Assembly (NCBI RefSeq): GCF_016862175.1
Contig: NZ_BOML01000088.1
Coordinates: 1 to 64,000, forward strand
Source of the DNA: Paractinoplanes durhamensis
GTDB lineage: Bacteria; Actinomycetota; Actinomycetes; Mycobacteriales; Micromonosporaceae
DNA: 64,000 nucleotides
Direction: 5' to 3'
Shown piece after piece: positions 53,803 to 61,529 of the stretch. The notes under the pieces are model-generated. The model was not told the origin of the DNA. It did no database searches and was given only the letters and a program-made list of their open reading frames with translations. The first letter of the stretch is position 1; each line of letters begins with the position of its first letter. The position numbers were made by a program, and so were the translations under genes.

Positions 53803-54888
53803 TTACCCGGCTGAGGGGACACTGGACGCGCGGACGTTCAGCACCGGGCTGATCGAGAGGTGATGGGGCGGGCGGCGCTGCCCCTCGGCGAGCCGGGCGA
53901 CGATCAGCTCCCCCGCACTGCGGCCGACGTGCCGTTTGGGCGGCCGGACCGCGGTCACCGGCGGCTGGCACAACGCCGCCACCTCGTCGTCGTAGGCCAC
54001 CACCGCGAGCCGGCCAGGCACCGCCAGCCCGACGTCGGCGCAGTGCTGCACCAGAGCGACCGCGCTCGGATCCGAATGCAGTATCAGCGCCGTCGTCCCG
54101 GTGCGGCGGCAGTCGTCGAGCAGCGCGTCCAGCAGGACCTCGCGGCCCGCCTCGGTGAACCCGTCGGTGTATCCGGACAGCTGGGCGTCCGGATCGAGGC
54201 CGAGCTCCCGCAACTCGGCCCGCCACCCGCGGAGCAGGTGCCGGGGCGCCGGGCCGGATTTGTGCGTCAGCAGGCCGATCCGGCGGTGCCCGTGCTCGTG
54301 GAGGTGCCGGACCGCCATGGCCGCGCCGGCCGCATGGTCCGAGGCCACCGACTCCAGCCCGTGGGTGTGCGCCGGCGCCTGCGGGCGGCGCTCGGCCAGC
54401 ACCACCGGCACGGGGAGCGAGTCCAGCCAGCGCAACAGCACCGGCCACTCCGGGGATTCGACGTCCGGGGCCACGATCAGGCCGTCCAGCCCGGCCGTGC
54501 CGGCGAGCGAGCCGATCTGCCGCCGGTCGTCATGGATGTCGTAGGAGGAGCCGCGCAGGACGAGCCGGGCCCGCACCGCCGCAGCGGCTTCCTGCGCACC
54601 CGCGATGACCTCCGGCCAGTAGTAGCCCATGTGCGGAACCACCATGCCGATGGTGAAGCGCGAGCCTCGCCCCGGCCCGGGCTCGTCGGGCAGGGTGGCC
54701 CCGCCGTGCACCCGGGTCAGCAGGCCCCGGCCCGCGAGCGCGTTGATGTCGCGGCGGATCGTCAGCTGCGAGACACCCAGTTGCTCGGCCACCTCACGCA
54801 CCACGATCGAACCCTGCGACCGCAGCAGGCGAAGCAGTCGATCCTGCCGCTGCCGGGCGAAGGTCAGTCGTTCCGCATCGGCCGGCAC
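53803..54888 (-). CDS. DeoR-type HTH fused to LacI-type sugar-binding domain
   Basis: 361 residues. The N-terminus is a DeoR helix-turn-helix (RQDRLLRLLRSQGSIVVRE, then LGVSQLTIRRDINAL and VHGGA). From about residue 80 a LacI/periplasmic-binding fold begins with IGMVVPHMGYYWPEVIAGAQ and includes VASDHAAGAAMAVRHLHEHG and VVAYDDEVAALC. Such hybrids regulate carbohydrate operons in actinomycetes. It is divergent from a decayed acyltransferase and a ThuA-like gene, suggesting a former sugar-use locus. Confidence 0.88.
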   Translation of the reverse strand: MPADAERLTFARQRQDRLLRLLRSQGSIVVREVAEQLGVSQLTIRRDINALAGRGLLTRVHGGATLPDEPGPGRGSRFTIGMVVPHMGYYWPEVIAGAQEAAAAVRARLVLRGSSYDIHDDRRQIGSLAGTAGLDGLIVAPDVESPEWPVLLRWLDSLPVPVVLAERRPQAPAHTHGLESVASDHAAGAAMAVRHLHEHGHRRIGLLTHKSGPAPRHLLRGWRAELRELGLDPDAQLSGYTDGFTEAGREVLLDALLDDCRRTGTTALILHSDPSAVALVQHCADVGLAVPGRLAVVAYDDEVAALCQPPVTAVRPPKRHVGRSAGELIVARLAEGQRRPPHHLSISPVLNVRASSVPSAG

Positions 54889-54898
54889 GCGCGCTCCT

Positions 54899-54912
54899 CA
54901 CGAACGTTCGTG
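54899..54912. promoter_or_regulatory. Palindromic operator for the DeoR/LacI hybrid
   Basis: CACGAACGTTCGTG is a perfect 14-base palindrome 11 bases upstream of the regulator start, followed by related GTTCG and GAACG half-sites over the next 25 bases. It is a likely autoregulatory operator. Confidence 0.6.
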
Positions 54913-54969
54913 TTCGAGTCTGAACGTTTTGATTGCTTCGATCGTACGCGGCGAGATCTACTCCGCTAC

Positions 54970-56020
54970 ATGACGGCAGACCACATCGACTACTCACCCT
55001 GGCTGTTCTGGAGTGATGCGTCCCCGGAGATCGAGGCAGCCCAGCAGGCGGTGCAGCGCGATCTGGCCGGGCGCGGCCACCAATTCGGCGACCGGTGCTT
55101 CGTCTCCGGCCTGGCGTCGGTGCAGAACGAGGAGCTGACTCTCGGCGACCGCTGCTATGTCGCGGCCGGCGCCTACCTCACCGGGACGCTGCAGGCCGGG
55201 GCGGGACTGCACGATAAATGCGTACGCCGTGGTCCGGGGGAAGATCCGGCTCGGGGACGCGGTCCGGATCGGCGCGCACACCTCGATCCTGGGGTTCAAC
55301 CACGGCTGGACCGACCCGGACACCGAGGTGTTCCGGCAGCCGATGTCCTACCGCGGCATCACCGTCGGCAACGACGTCTGGATCGGCTCGCACGTGGTGA
55401 TCCTCGACGGCGTCACGGTCGGCGACCGTGCGGTGCTCGCCGCCGGTGCGGTGGTCACCAAGGACGTCCCGGCCGGCGCGGTCGTCGGCGGCAACCCGGC
55501 CCGGGTGCTGCGCTGGCGGGTCCCGCAGCCGGGGCCGGCCATGAGTGACCTGACCGTCTTCGCCGACCGCGCCCGGGACCAGGCCACCGCAATCCTGGCC
55601 AACGCTTGGAATCCCGACTCGCGGCAGTTCACCGACCAGCCCGGCGGCGAGGTCACCGTGCGCGCACAGTGCGACGCCATCGAGATCGCCGACCTCCTGC
55701 TCGGCCGGGCCCCGTCCCAGCTGCCCGCCGACGAGCAGGCCGAACGACTTCACCACGTCCCCACCCTCGACCTCTTCGACGGCACGGACTCCTACCACGT
55801 CCTGTGCGCCGGCTACGCCCTCGACCTGCTCGGCAGCGAGTTCCCCGAGCCGATCCGCCTGCCCACCCCGCAGGAGCTCGCGGCCGGGCTACGTGGGCTC
55901 CCGTGGGACGGCGGCGCCTGGCACGGCGGCCACATCGTCGACGGCCTCGGCATCGCCCTGCACTGGAACCTGCGCAAGGGTTCGCCGCCGCCGGACGGCC
56001 TGGCCGAGACCCTTTCTGGA
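54970..56020 (+). pseudogene. Hexapeptide acyltransferase, frameshifted and 3'-truncated
   Basis: The first frame encodes DYSPWLFWSDASPEIEAAQQ to GDRCYVAAGAYLTGTLQAG. A one-base shift in a G-rich run near 55200 moves the product to the next frame, continuing DCTINAYAVVRGKIRLGDAV, FNHGWTDPDTEVF, and DVWIGSHVVILDGVTVG, the left-handed beta-helix of hexapeptide acyltransferases. A second domain starts at MSDLTVFADRARDQATAILA. It ends abruptly near 56010, where sequence joins the tail of an unrelated dehydrogenase. The single-base shift could be a sequencing error, but the 3' truncation is not. Confidence 0.75.
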
Positions 56021-56396
56021 CGTCCTGTCGATCCACGCGCCCGAGCTGCCCGCTACCCGGCACATGATCGGCGCCGCCCAGCTGGCCGCACTGCCGGACC
56101 ACAGCTGCGTCATCAACACCGCCCGGGGCAGCCTGATCGACACCGCGGCCCTGGAGCGCGAGTGCGCCGCCGGAAGGCTGCACGCGATCCTGGACGTCAC
56201 CGATCCCGAGCCGCTGCCCGCGCATTCCGCGCTGTACGACCTGCCGAACGTCATGATCACTCCGCACGTGGCCGGATCGTCCGGATCAGAGATCCTGCGG
56301 ATGACCGACGGCGCCTTGGACGAGCTCACCCGGCTCGCCGCCGGGCAACCGCTGCTCCGGCCGGTCCACCCCGACGACCTGGCACACACCGCCTGA
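56010..56396 (+). pseudogene. D-2-hydroxyacid dehydrogenase C-terminal fragment
   Basis: The frame reads FLDVLSIHAPELPATRHMIG, CVINTARGSLIDTAALERE, DVTDPEPLPAHSALYDLPNV and ITPHVAGSSGSE, the last third of phosphoglycerate-dehydrogenase-like enzymes including the catalytic Glu and His region. The Rossmann glycine motif and everything before it are gone. The upstream border coincides with the truncated acyltransferase, so one deletion probably removed the intervening DNA. Confidence 0.8.
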
Positions 56397-56410
56397 GAGA
56401 GGCATAACCG

Positions 56411-57073
56411 ATGCGAGTTCTGGTGGTACGAGGTGGGGCCATGCACGAGCCGGTGGCCTGCACCGAGCTGTTCCTGCCCCGCCTGCGGGATCGAGGCTTC
56501 ACCGTGGAGGTCGCCGAGACCCTGGAGGTCTACGACGACCGGACTGCGCTCGCCCGGGCCGACCTGATCCTGCAGTGCTGGACCGCCGGCCGGATCACCG
56601 CCGAACAGGAGGAGAACGTCGTCGACCGGGTCCGGGCCGGAGCGGGCTTCGCCGGCTGGCACGGCGGCGTCGTGGCCACCTTCCACGAGGCGCGCCGCTA
56701 CCAGTACATGGTCGGCGGCCGATTCCTCTGCCATCCGGGCGGGTTGATCGACCATCGGGTCGACATCACCGGCGATCATCCCGTCGTGCACGGGATCGGA
56801 AGCTTCCGGGTGCACACCGAGCAGTACTACTGCCACACCGATCCCACCCTCGAGGTGCTGGCCACCACCACGTTCAGCGGCGAGCACGGCGAGCCCGAAA
56901 CGGCCGGGGTGGTGATGCCGGTGGTCTGGCTGCGCCGTTTCGGGGCGGGTCGCGTGTTCGTCTCGACGCTCGGCCACGCCCCGGCCGACCTGGCGCTGCC
57001 CGAGGTCGACACCATCACCGAACGCGGCCTGCTCTGGGCTGCTGACATGCCCGGAGCAGGCCGCGACCACTAG
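56411..57073 (+). CDS. ThuA-like protein
   Basis: 220 residues of the ThuA family: MRVLVVRGGAMHEPVACTEL, FAGWHGGVVATFHEARRYQY, VGGRFLCHPGG and GRVFVSTLGHAPADL, a glutamine-amidotransferase-like fold seen in trehalose and other sugar utilisation loci. The biochemical role of the family is poorly defined. The start follows GAGAGAGG. It lies downstream of the two decayed genes and probably belonged to the same sugar operon. Its stop overlaps the stop of the opposing fragment by three bases. Confidence 0.85.
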   Translation: MRVLVVRGGAMHEPVACTELFLPRLRDRGFTVEVAETLEVYDDRTALARADLILQCWTAGRITAEQEENVVDRVRAGAGFAGWHGGVVATFHEARRYQYMVGGRFLCHPGGLIDHRVDITGDHPVVHGIGSFRVHTEQYYCHTDPTLEVLATTTFSGEHGEPETAGVVMPVVWLRRFGAGRVFVSTLGHAPADLALPEVDTITERGLLWAADMPGAGRDH

Positions 57074-57480
57074 GACGCGCGGACCAGGGAGAGGCCGTCG
57101 ACGTAGAGGTAACCATCGGTGCCGGCCGCCTGGACGGCGACCGTGGCGGTGCCGGCCGCCAGCGTGAAAGCCGCCGGACGGCGAACGGTCCAGGCGCTCC
57201 CGGCCGGGACGGTCAGGGTCCGGACGGCGCCGCCGGCATCGGTGACGGTCACCTGGGCGGCGGATACGGTCCCGGTGGTCTTGGTGGACACGGCGAGCTG
57301 GTAGGTGCCGGCCGGCACGGTGATCTGCTGCCGTACGCCGCCGGAGAACGCCGCGGTGGTGCCGATCCGCAGGCTGAAGCTGCTGCCGTTGGCGCCCCCG
57401 TTGGCATTGGTCACGATCGCGCTGCCGTCCTGCGCTCCACCCGCCGAGCCGGCGTCGCGCCCGCCCGACTGCACCGCGAG
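57070..57480 (-). pseudogene. Carbohydrate-binding-like C-terminal fragment
   Basis: About 115 residues with a beta-sandwich pattern (QQITVPAGTYQLAVSTKTTG, then AWTVRRPAAFTLAAGTATVA and GTDGYLYVDGLSLVRAS) resembling the terminal carbohydrate-binding module of secreted glycoside hydrolases. No signal peptide, catalytic domain or credible start precedes it. It is the tail of a lost extracellular enzyme. Confidence 0.55.
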
Positions 57481-57526
57481 CGCTTCGCGTGGTGAACCCG
57501 AATCATTGCGAACAGGAGTATGCGAG

Positions 57527-57943
57527 ATGTACATGATCAAGCTGACACGTACGTTGACCTACCAATCCGTACGGAGATCGCTCGGTGCCGCCACGGCCGC
57601 CGCGCTGGCAGCCGTAACACTCACCGGCGGCCCGGCGGCCGCCGGAACCAGAGCCCAGGTCGCCCTCGACTCGTTCTTCGGTGACCGAGGCGAGGTCGTC
57701 ACCGACTTCGCCGGCTGGTACGACCGCGGCAACGCGGTGGCCGCTATCGGTGACGGGGTGATCGTCGCGGGCGACGCCAGCGCACCCGGCACCTCACTTG
57801 TCACCGGCGACTTCGGATATGACGCGGGGGTACGAGGCCTGGCCAAGCTTCCGCACGACCGGCTCGTGGCGGCCGGGTCGGTGGAGAACCAGGACCAGGC
57901 GGGAGCAGAGGACTTCGCCGTTGCCGGCTACCGCCTCCACTGA
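57527..57943 (+). CDS. Small secreted protein with delta-60-like repeat
   Basis: 138 residues. A signal peptide with core AATAAALAAVTLTGGPAAAG ends near residue 40. The mature part has VALDSFFGDRGEVVTDFAG and ends DFAVAGYRLH, the spacing of delta-60 (uncharacterised beta-propeller-like) repeats, where the consensus is close to LDxxFGxxGxVxTDF and DFALARY. Full-length members have many repeats; this one holds one or two, so it may be an internal deletion product. AGGAG lies eight bases before the ATG. Confidence 0.55.
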   Translation: MYMIKLTRTLTYQSVRRSLGAATAAALAAVTLTGGPAAAGTRAQVALDSFFGDRGEVVTDFAGWYDRGNAVAAIGDGVIVAGDASAPGTSLVTGDFGYDAGVRGLAKLPHDRLVAAGSVENQDQAGAEDFAVAGYRLH

Positions 57944-57962
57944 AGCCTGACGACGAGGACTG

Positions 57963-57993
57963 CAGCCGCCCCGGCTACACGCCGGGGCGGCTG
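57963..57993. terminator. Bidirectional terminator
   Basis: CAGCCGCCCCGGC pairs perfectly with GCCGGGGCGGCTG over 13 bases with a TACAC loop, between two convergent genes. Six bases separate it from the stop of the chimeric gene. Confidence 0.8.
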
Positions 57994-57998
57994 ATCGC

Positions 57999-60704
57999 TC
58001 AGCGGTAGCCGGCGGCCACGATGTTGGCCTGGACCTCGTTCTCGGCCGCGTCGGTGGGATAGCCACTGGTCATCGCACCCTCGTAGAAGGTGCCGGCACC
58101 CTTGATGCTGTTGTCGCCGCCGGTGCCCAGGATGATGGCGCCCTCCTTGCGCATCGGGTCGTAGCCGCTGACCGTCGGGTCGAGCACCGACTCGGTCGGC
58201 CGGACCCCGTTGTAGTAGGTGGTCACGCCGCCGGTCTGGGCGTTGCCGGCGCGGATGGCGAAGTTGTGCGGCTTGCCCTTGATCGCGGCGGTCAGGTAGC
58301 GGTGGGTCAGCGTCGGGTCGTTGGTGTTGTCCTGCGCCTTCGACCCGCCGTACACCCCGTTCTCCATGTCGACCATGACCCACGGGCCGTCGCCGGCGCC
58401 GGCGCCCCACTTGGTGGTGTTGCCGAAGTAGATGGCCTCCATGGTGCCGTTGCCGTTGTCCTCGCCGTTGGTCTCGGCGTTGCCGTAGTCGAAGCAGCAG
58501 CCGCCGTTGTAGTGGGTGCCGTCGATGACGTCGTACATGCCCTCCGGGTTGTCGCCGGTGGCGATGCCGTTCGTGCTGTTGTTGCGATAACCCACCCCGG
58601 GAACGACATAGACGCCGTACGCCTTGTGGCCGCCCACCGTGGTCGGTGCCGCGGTCGCGTCGGCCAGGTTGTCGTAGCCGCCCGCGGCCGGCCCGGAAAA
58701 GTGCCCCGGCGGCGCCTGGTAGAGGTGGTTACCGCGGCCCGACTGGTCGTAGATGATGCTGATCAGGCAGGTCGTACCGGTGCAGAACGCGTCCTGCAGG
58801 GCGGCGTTGGCCACCCCGCCCGCGGTCAGCGGCGTGATGTTCTTGGTGGTGCTGTCCGACGCCCGTTTCACCTGGTAGAGGTTGCCGCTGTAAGCGGCGT
58901 ACAGGGCCCGGGTCGTGCTGTGCGCGGCCACGCAGGGCGTGCCGCCGGCGGCGTAAGCGTCGCACGGCGGACGGGGCGTACCGCTGGTCGGGCTGGTGGT
59001 GGGTGCAGTCGTCGGGCCGGCGACGTAGTTGAAGGACCACTGCATCCGGGCGATGTCGGTGCATGTCTCCTCGACGATCGGGTTGTTACCGGCCGTCGAG
59101 CCGTCCCTGTCACTGATACACAGCCCGGTAGCGACGCTCTTGACCAGGTACTTGCCTGACGCCGCTGTGGAGGCGGTGAACGTCCAGAGCTGATTGGACT
59201 TGGTGCCGTCGCCGCAGCCATACTGCTGCAACTGAGTGCCCGAAACGGTGGACGAACTGGGCACGTCGATGCAGCGGGTGCTGTTGCCGTTGGCCAGGTT
59301 GAACGGGCCGGAGCCCTGCACTTTCCACTGCTGCGCGGTGGTGGCGGCGCAGGCAGTCTGGATGAGCAGCGCACTGTTCGCGGTGGACGCACCGGTGACA
59401 TCGACGCACTTGCCGCTGGCGGCGGATGCCAGCTGGTAGACGCCGTTCGCCACCGGGGTGGTAGCCGCTTCGGACGGCATCATCGTCAGCCCGATCACCA
59501 CGGGTGTTGGCCGACCACGATGGACGGCACTGAATCCGAGTTCCCGGCCGCTCAGGCTCTCGGTCTTTCCTTCACCGGTGATGAACAGCGTTGCCGAGTG
59601 TGCCCACAGGCCCGCTGCTGCCTCAAGGATCTCTGCGGTATGCGGGATCTCCTGCACGCGCTGCGTGACATGGATGAACGAGACCGGGCGGCCGGGTGTG
59701 TGCACGCGAAGATGCTGCAGCAGCCGCAGCGCCGGGGTGATACCGATGCCGGCGGTGACGATCGTGATCGGTCCCTTGCCGTTGGCGAGCACAGCGGTTC
59801 CGTACGGCCCGGAGACGAGGATCCGGCCGACTTCCGGCATCGAGCTCAGCCACGGGGAGAAGCGCCCGTCAGGGGCCGGCTGCACGGTGACACGCACGGT
59901 CTCCCCATCCACGCGTGAGATGGTGTAGTTGCGCCAGCCGTCCACCGCGTTCCCGCCGTGTACGCGCAGATACTGGCCGGCAGCGGCGCTCTGGAGCATG
60001 CCGAACGGGTCGTCGATGACCACGGAACGCGCCGTACTCGAGGATTGAAGGCTTCCCGCGATGGTCGCGGCTCGCGGAGTCGCGGGCACCACCAGATCTG
60101 TGTCGGGACCGTTCAACTTCTGATGCAGCCCAGCGACGACGGTGACGCTGTCCCCGACGCTCACGCGCGCCGGACGTACGACTCTTGCGTATACGCCGCA
60201 GTAGGCGTGTCCGAAGTGCGCGGCGAGCGAGAGCGCTCGGCCGCCGGCGAAATGGCTGATCCACTCCGTGGGCGCTGTGGTCAATTGCGGCAGGCCGCCG
60301 AGCACCGGGATGGACACGACATCGCTGCCCTTGTACGAAACGGTGATGGTGCCTGCGCCGTTGCGGTCGAGCAGGGATCGCGGTGCTGCGGGAGCCGAAT
60401 CGGCGTCAGCCGGAAGGGCGAGCACGCGCGCACGACCGAGCCCGAACGAGTTGTTGGTGGTAAGAGCGGAGAATGCCTCGTACGTCGTCCAGTTGCCGCG
60501 CGGTTGCATGGGAATCTGGCCCGTGGCGAGAGCGAGCACGCGGTCGAAGGGCACACCGCTCTCGGTGAGCACCACGGCGTCAAGGTCCTCTCCGCCGAGG
60601 CCCTTGACCGGGTACCGGCAGATCCGAGACAACCGAACCTTGGTTATCGGGGCGCCGGCCTCCCCCCGGTAGGTCGACGGCGGGCAATTCTGGATGTTGG
60701 GCAT
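57999..60704 (-). CDS. Chimera: MOSC/flavin reductase head fused to ricin-lectin/GH54 arabinofuranosidase
   Basis: 901 residues made of two unrelated parts. Residues 1-405 are a MOSC N-terminal barrel and MOSC-like domain (VRLSRICRYPVKGLGGEDLD) followed by a ferredoxin-reductase-type flavin and nucleotide domain (DGWRNYTISRV, GPITIVTAGIGITPALRLLQ). The usual C-terminal 2Fe-2S domain is missing. From about residue 410 a ricin-B lectin with QQW repeats begins (ASGKCVDVTG), then a Thr/Pro linker, then a GH54-type arabinofuranosidase catalytic domain (PCDAYAAGGTPCVAAHSTTR, ISIIYDQSGRGNHLYQAPPG). No signal peptide precedes the lectin, so the secreted enzyme has lost its export signal. The join is in frame, so expression is possible, but function of either half is doubtful. 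Confidence 0.8.
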   Translation of the reverse strand: MPNIQNCPPSTYRGEAGAPITKVRLSRICRYPVKGLGGEDLDAVVLTESGVPFDRVLALATGQIPMQPRGNWTTYEAFSALTTNNSFGLGRARVLALPADADSAPAAPRSLLDRNGAGTITVSYKGSDVVSIPVLGGLPQLTTAPTEWISHFAGGRALSLAAHFGHAYCGVYARVVRPARVSVGDSVTVVAGLHQKLNGPDTDLVVPATPRAATIAGSLQSSSTARSVVIDDPFGMLQSAAAGQYLRVHGGNAVDGWRNYTISRVDGETVRVTVQPAPDGRFSPWLSSMPEVGRILVSGPYGTAVLANGKGPITIVTAGIGITPALRLLQHLRVHTPGRPVSFIHVTQRVQEIPHTAEILEAAAGLWAHSATLFITGEGKTESLSGRELGFSAVHRGRPTPVVIGLTMMPSEAATTPVANGVYQLASAASGKCVDVTGASTANSALLIQTACAATTAQQWKVQGSGPFNLANGNSTRCIDVPSSSTVSGTQLQQYGCGDGTKSNQLWTFTASTAASGKYLVKSVATGLCISDRDGSTAGNNPIVEETCTDIARMQWSFNYVAGPTTAPTTSPTSGTPRPPCDAYAAGGTPCVAAHSTTRALYAAYSGNLYQVKRASDSTTKNITPLTAGGVANAALQDAFCTGTTCLISIIYDQSGRGNHLYQAPPGHFSGPAAGGYDNLADATAAPTTVGGHKAYGVYVVPGVGYRNNSTNGIATGDNPEGMYDVIDGTHYNGGCCFDYGNAETNGEDNGNGTMEAIYFGNTTKWGAGAGDGPWVMVDMENGVYGGSKAQDNTNDPTLTHRYLTAAIKGKPHNFAIRAGNAQTGGVTTYYNGVRPTESVLDPTVSGYDPMRKEGAIILGTGGDNSIKGAGTFYEGAMTSGYPTDAAENEVQANIVAAGYR

Positions 60705-60716
60705 CTCTGAACCTCG

Positions 60717-60935
60717 TCAACGGATGGTGCGGATGAGCTTCTTGTTGACGAACTCGTCGATCCCGAAGCGCCCGAGTTCGCGGCCGAACCCGCTGCGTTT
60801 CACGCCGCCGAACGGCAACTCGACACCCTCAGCACCGACTCCGTTGATGAAGACCATGCCGGTATCGAGGCGGTCGGCTACGCGTGCGGCCCGTGCCGGA
60901 TCGTCGGTGAAGACGTACGAACCCAGCCATGGACC
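60717..60935 (-). pseudogene. Aldehyde dehydrogenase C-terminal fragment
   Basis: The frame reads LGSYVFTDDPARAARVADRL, DTGMVFINGVGAEGVELPFG and GVKRSGFGRELG to the stop, the last 70 residues of succinate-semialdehyde-type NAD(P) aldehyde dehydrogenases. The catalytic Cys and Glu are absent. It ends 12 bases before the chimeric gene, in the same direction, so it was probably the gene upstream of the reductase half in the ancestral operon. Confidence 0.8.
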
Positions 60936-61162
60936 GCAAGATGCGCGACCTGCTCCGCAGCCACCTTCACGAACTCGTTCCGGATGACGAACTCGACGAC
61001 ACCGTCGAGCTCCTGCGTGTGTTCATCAACGGCGTCGTCCTGTCCAGCGCCGAGGGGCCCACGCAGTGGAACCCTGCCCGGGTCCGCCGACTGCTCGATC
61101 AGGTTCTGCGTCGACTGGCCCTCACCGGGCTGCCGAGCCGCAGAGAGAAGGTCCGCGCCTGA
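60929..61162 (+). pseudogene. TetR-family C-terminal fragment
   Basis: 77 codons encoding LRSHLHELVPDDELDDTVEL then WNPARVRRLLDQVLRRLALT, which resembles the final helices of TetR regulators. The helix-turn-helix is missing. Its ATG lies at the junction with the aldehyde dehydrogenase fragment, so it is unlikely to be a working gene. Confidence 0.5.
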
Positions 61163-61437
61163 CACCTACGCGACGGCCCGACGAGAACACCTCCGCGACC
61201 TGGTTCGTAACCGCCCGGATCGGCAAGGAGTTGCCGTGGGTGGCGATCCAGCAGATCAGCGCCCACTGGATCAGACACACCACACTGACCTGGGTCGAAC
61301 GCACCTACGGCTACGCCGTAGCCCGCGCCTTCGCCGGCCACGCAGACAGCACCAGCGAGCCCGGCGCCACGGCAACCTACGTCCGAGCGAGCGGCCGCGG
61401 TGCTGTCTACGTCTCCAGCATCCGGCGAAGTGGCTGA
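61160..61437 (+). pseudogene. Tyrosine recombinase C-terminal fragment
   Basis: About 90 codons reading LPWVAIQQISAHWIRHTTLT, VERTYGYAVARAFAGHADS and ATATYVRAS, matching the C-terminal catalytic core of phage-type tyrosine integrases: His-x-x-Arg-His, Gly-His and the nucleophilic Tyr. The first catalytic Arg and the DNA-binding part are lost. It marks a past integration event next to several gene fragments. Confidence 0.7.
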
Positions 61438-61529
61438 CGGCTTACGAGTGACCGTTAAACCGCGCCCCTAACCGGCCGATGGTGAGCCTGACGCAGAGTG
61501 GTTGGACCTGGAATAGAGGGACGAACGAA

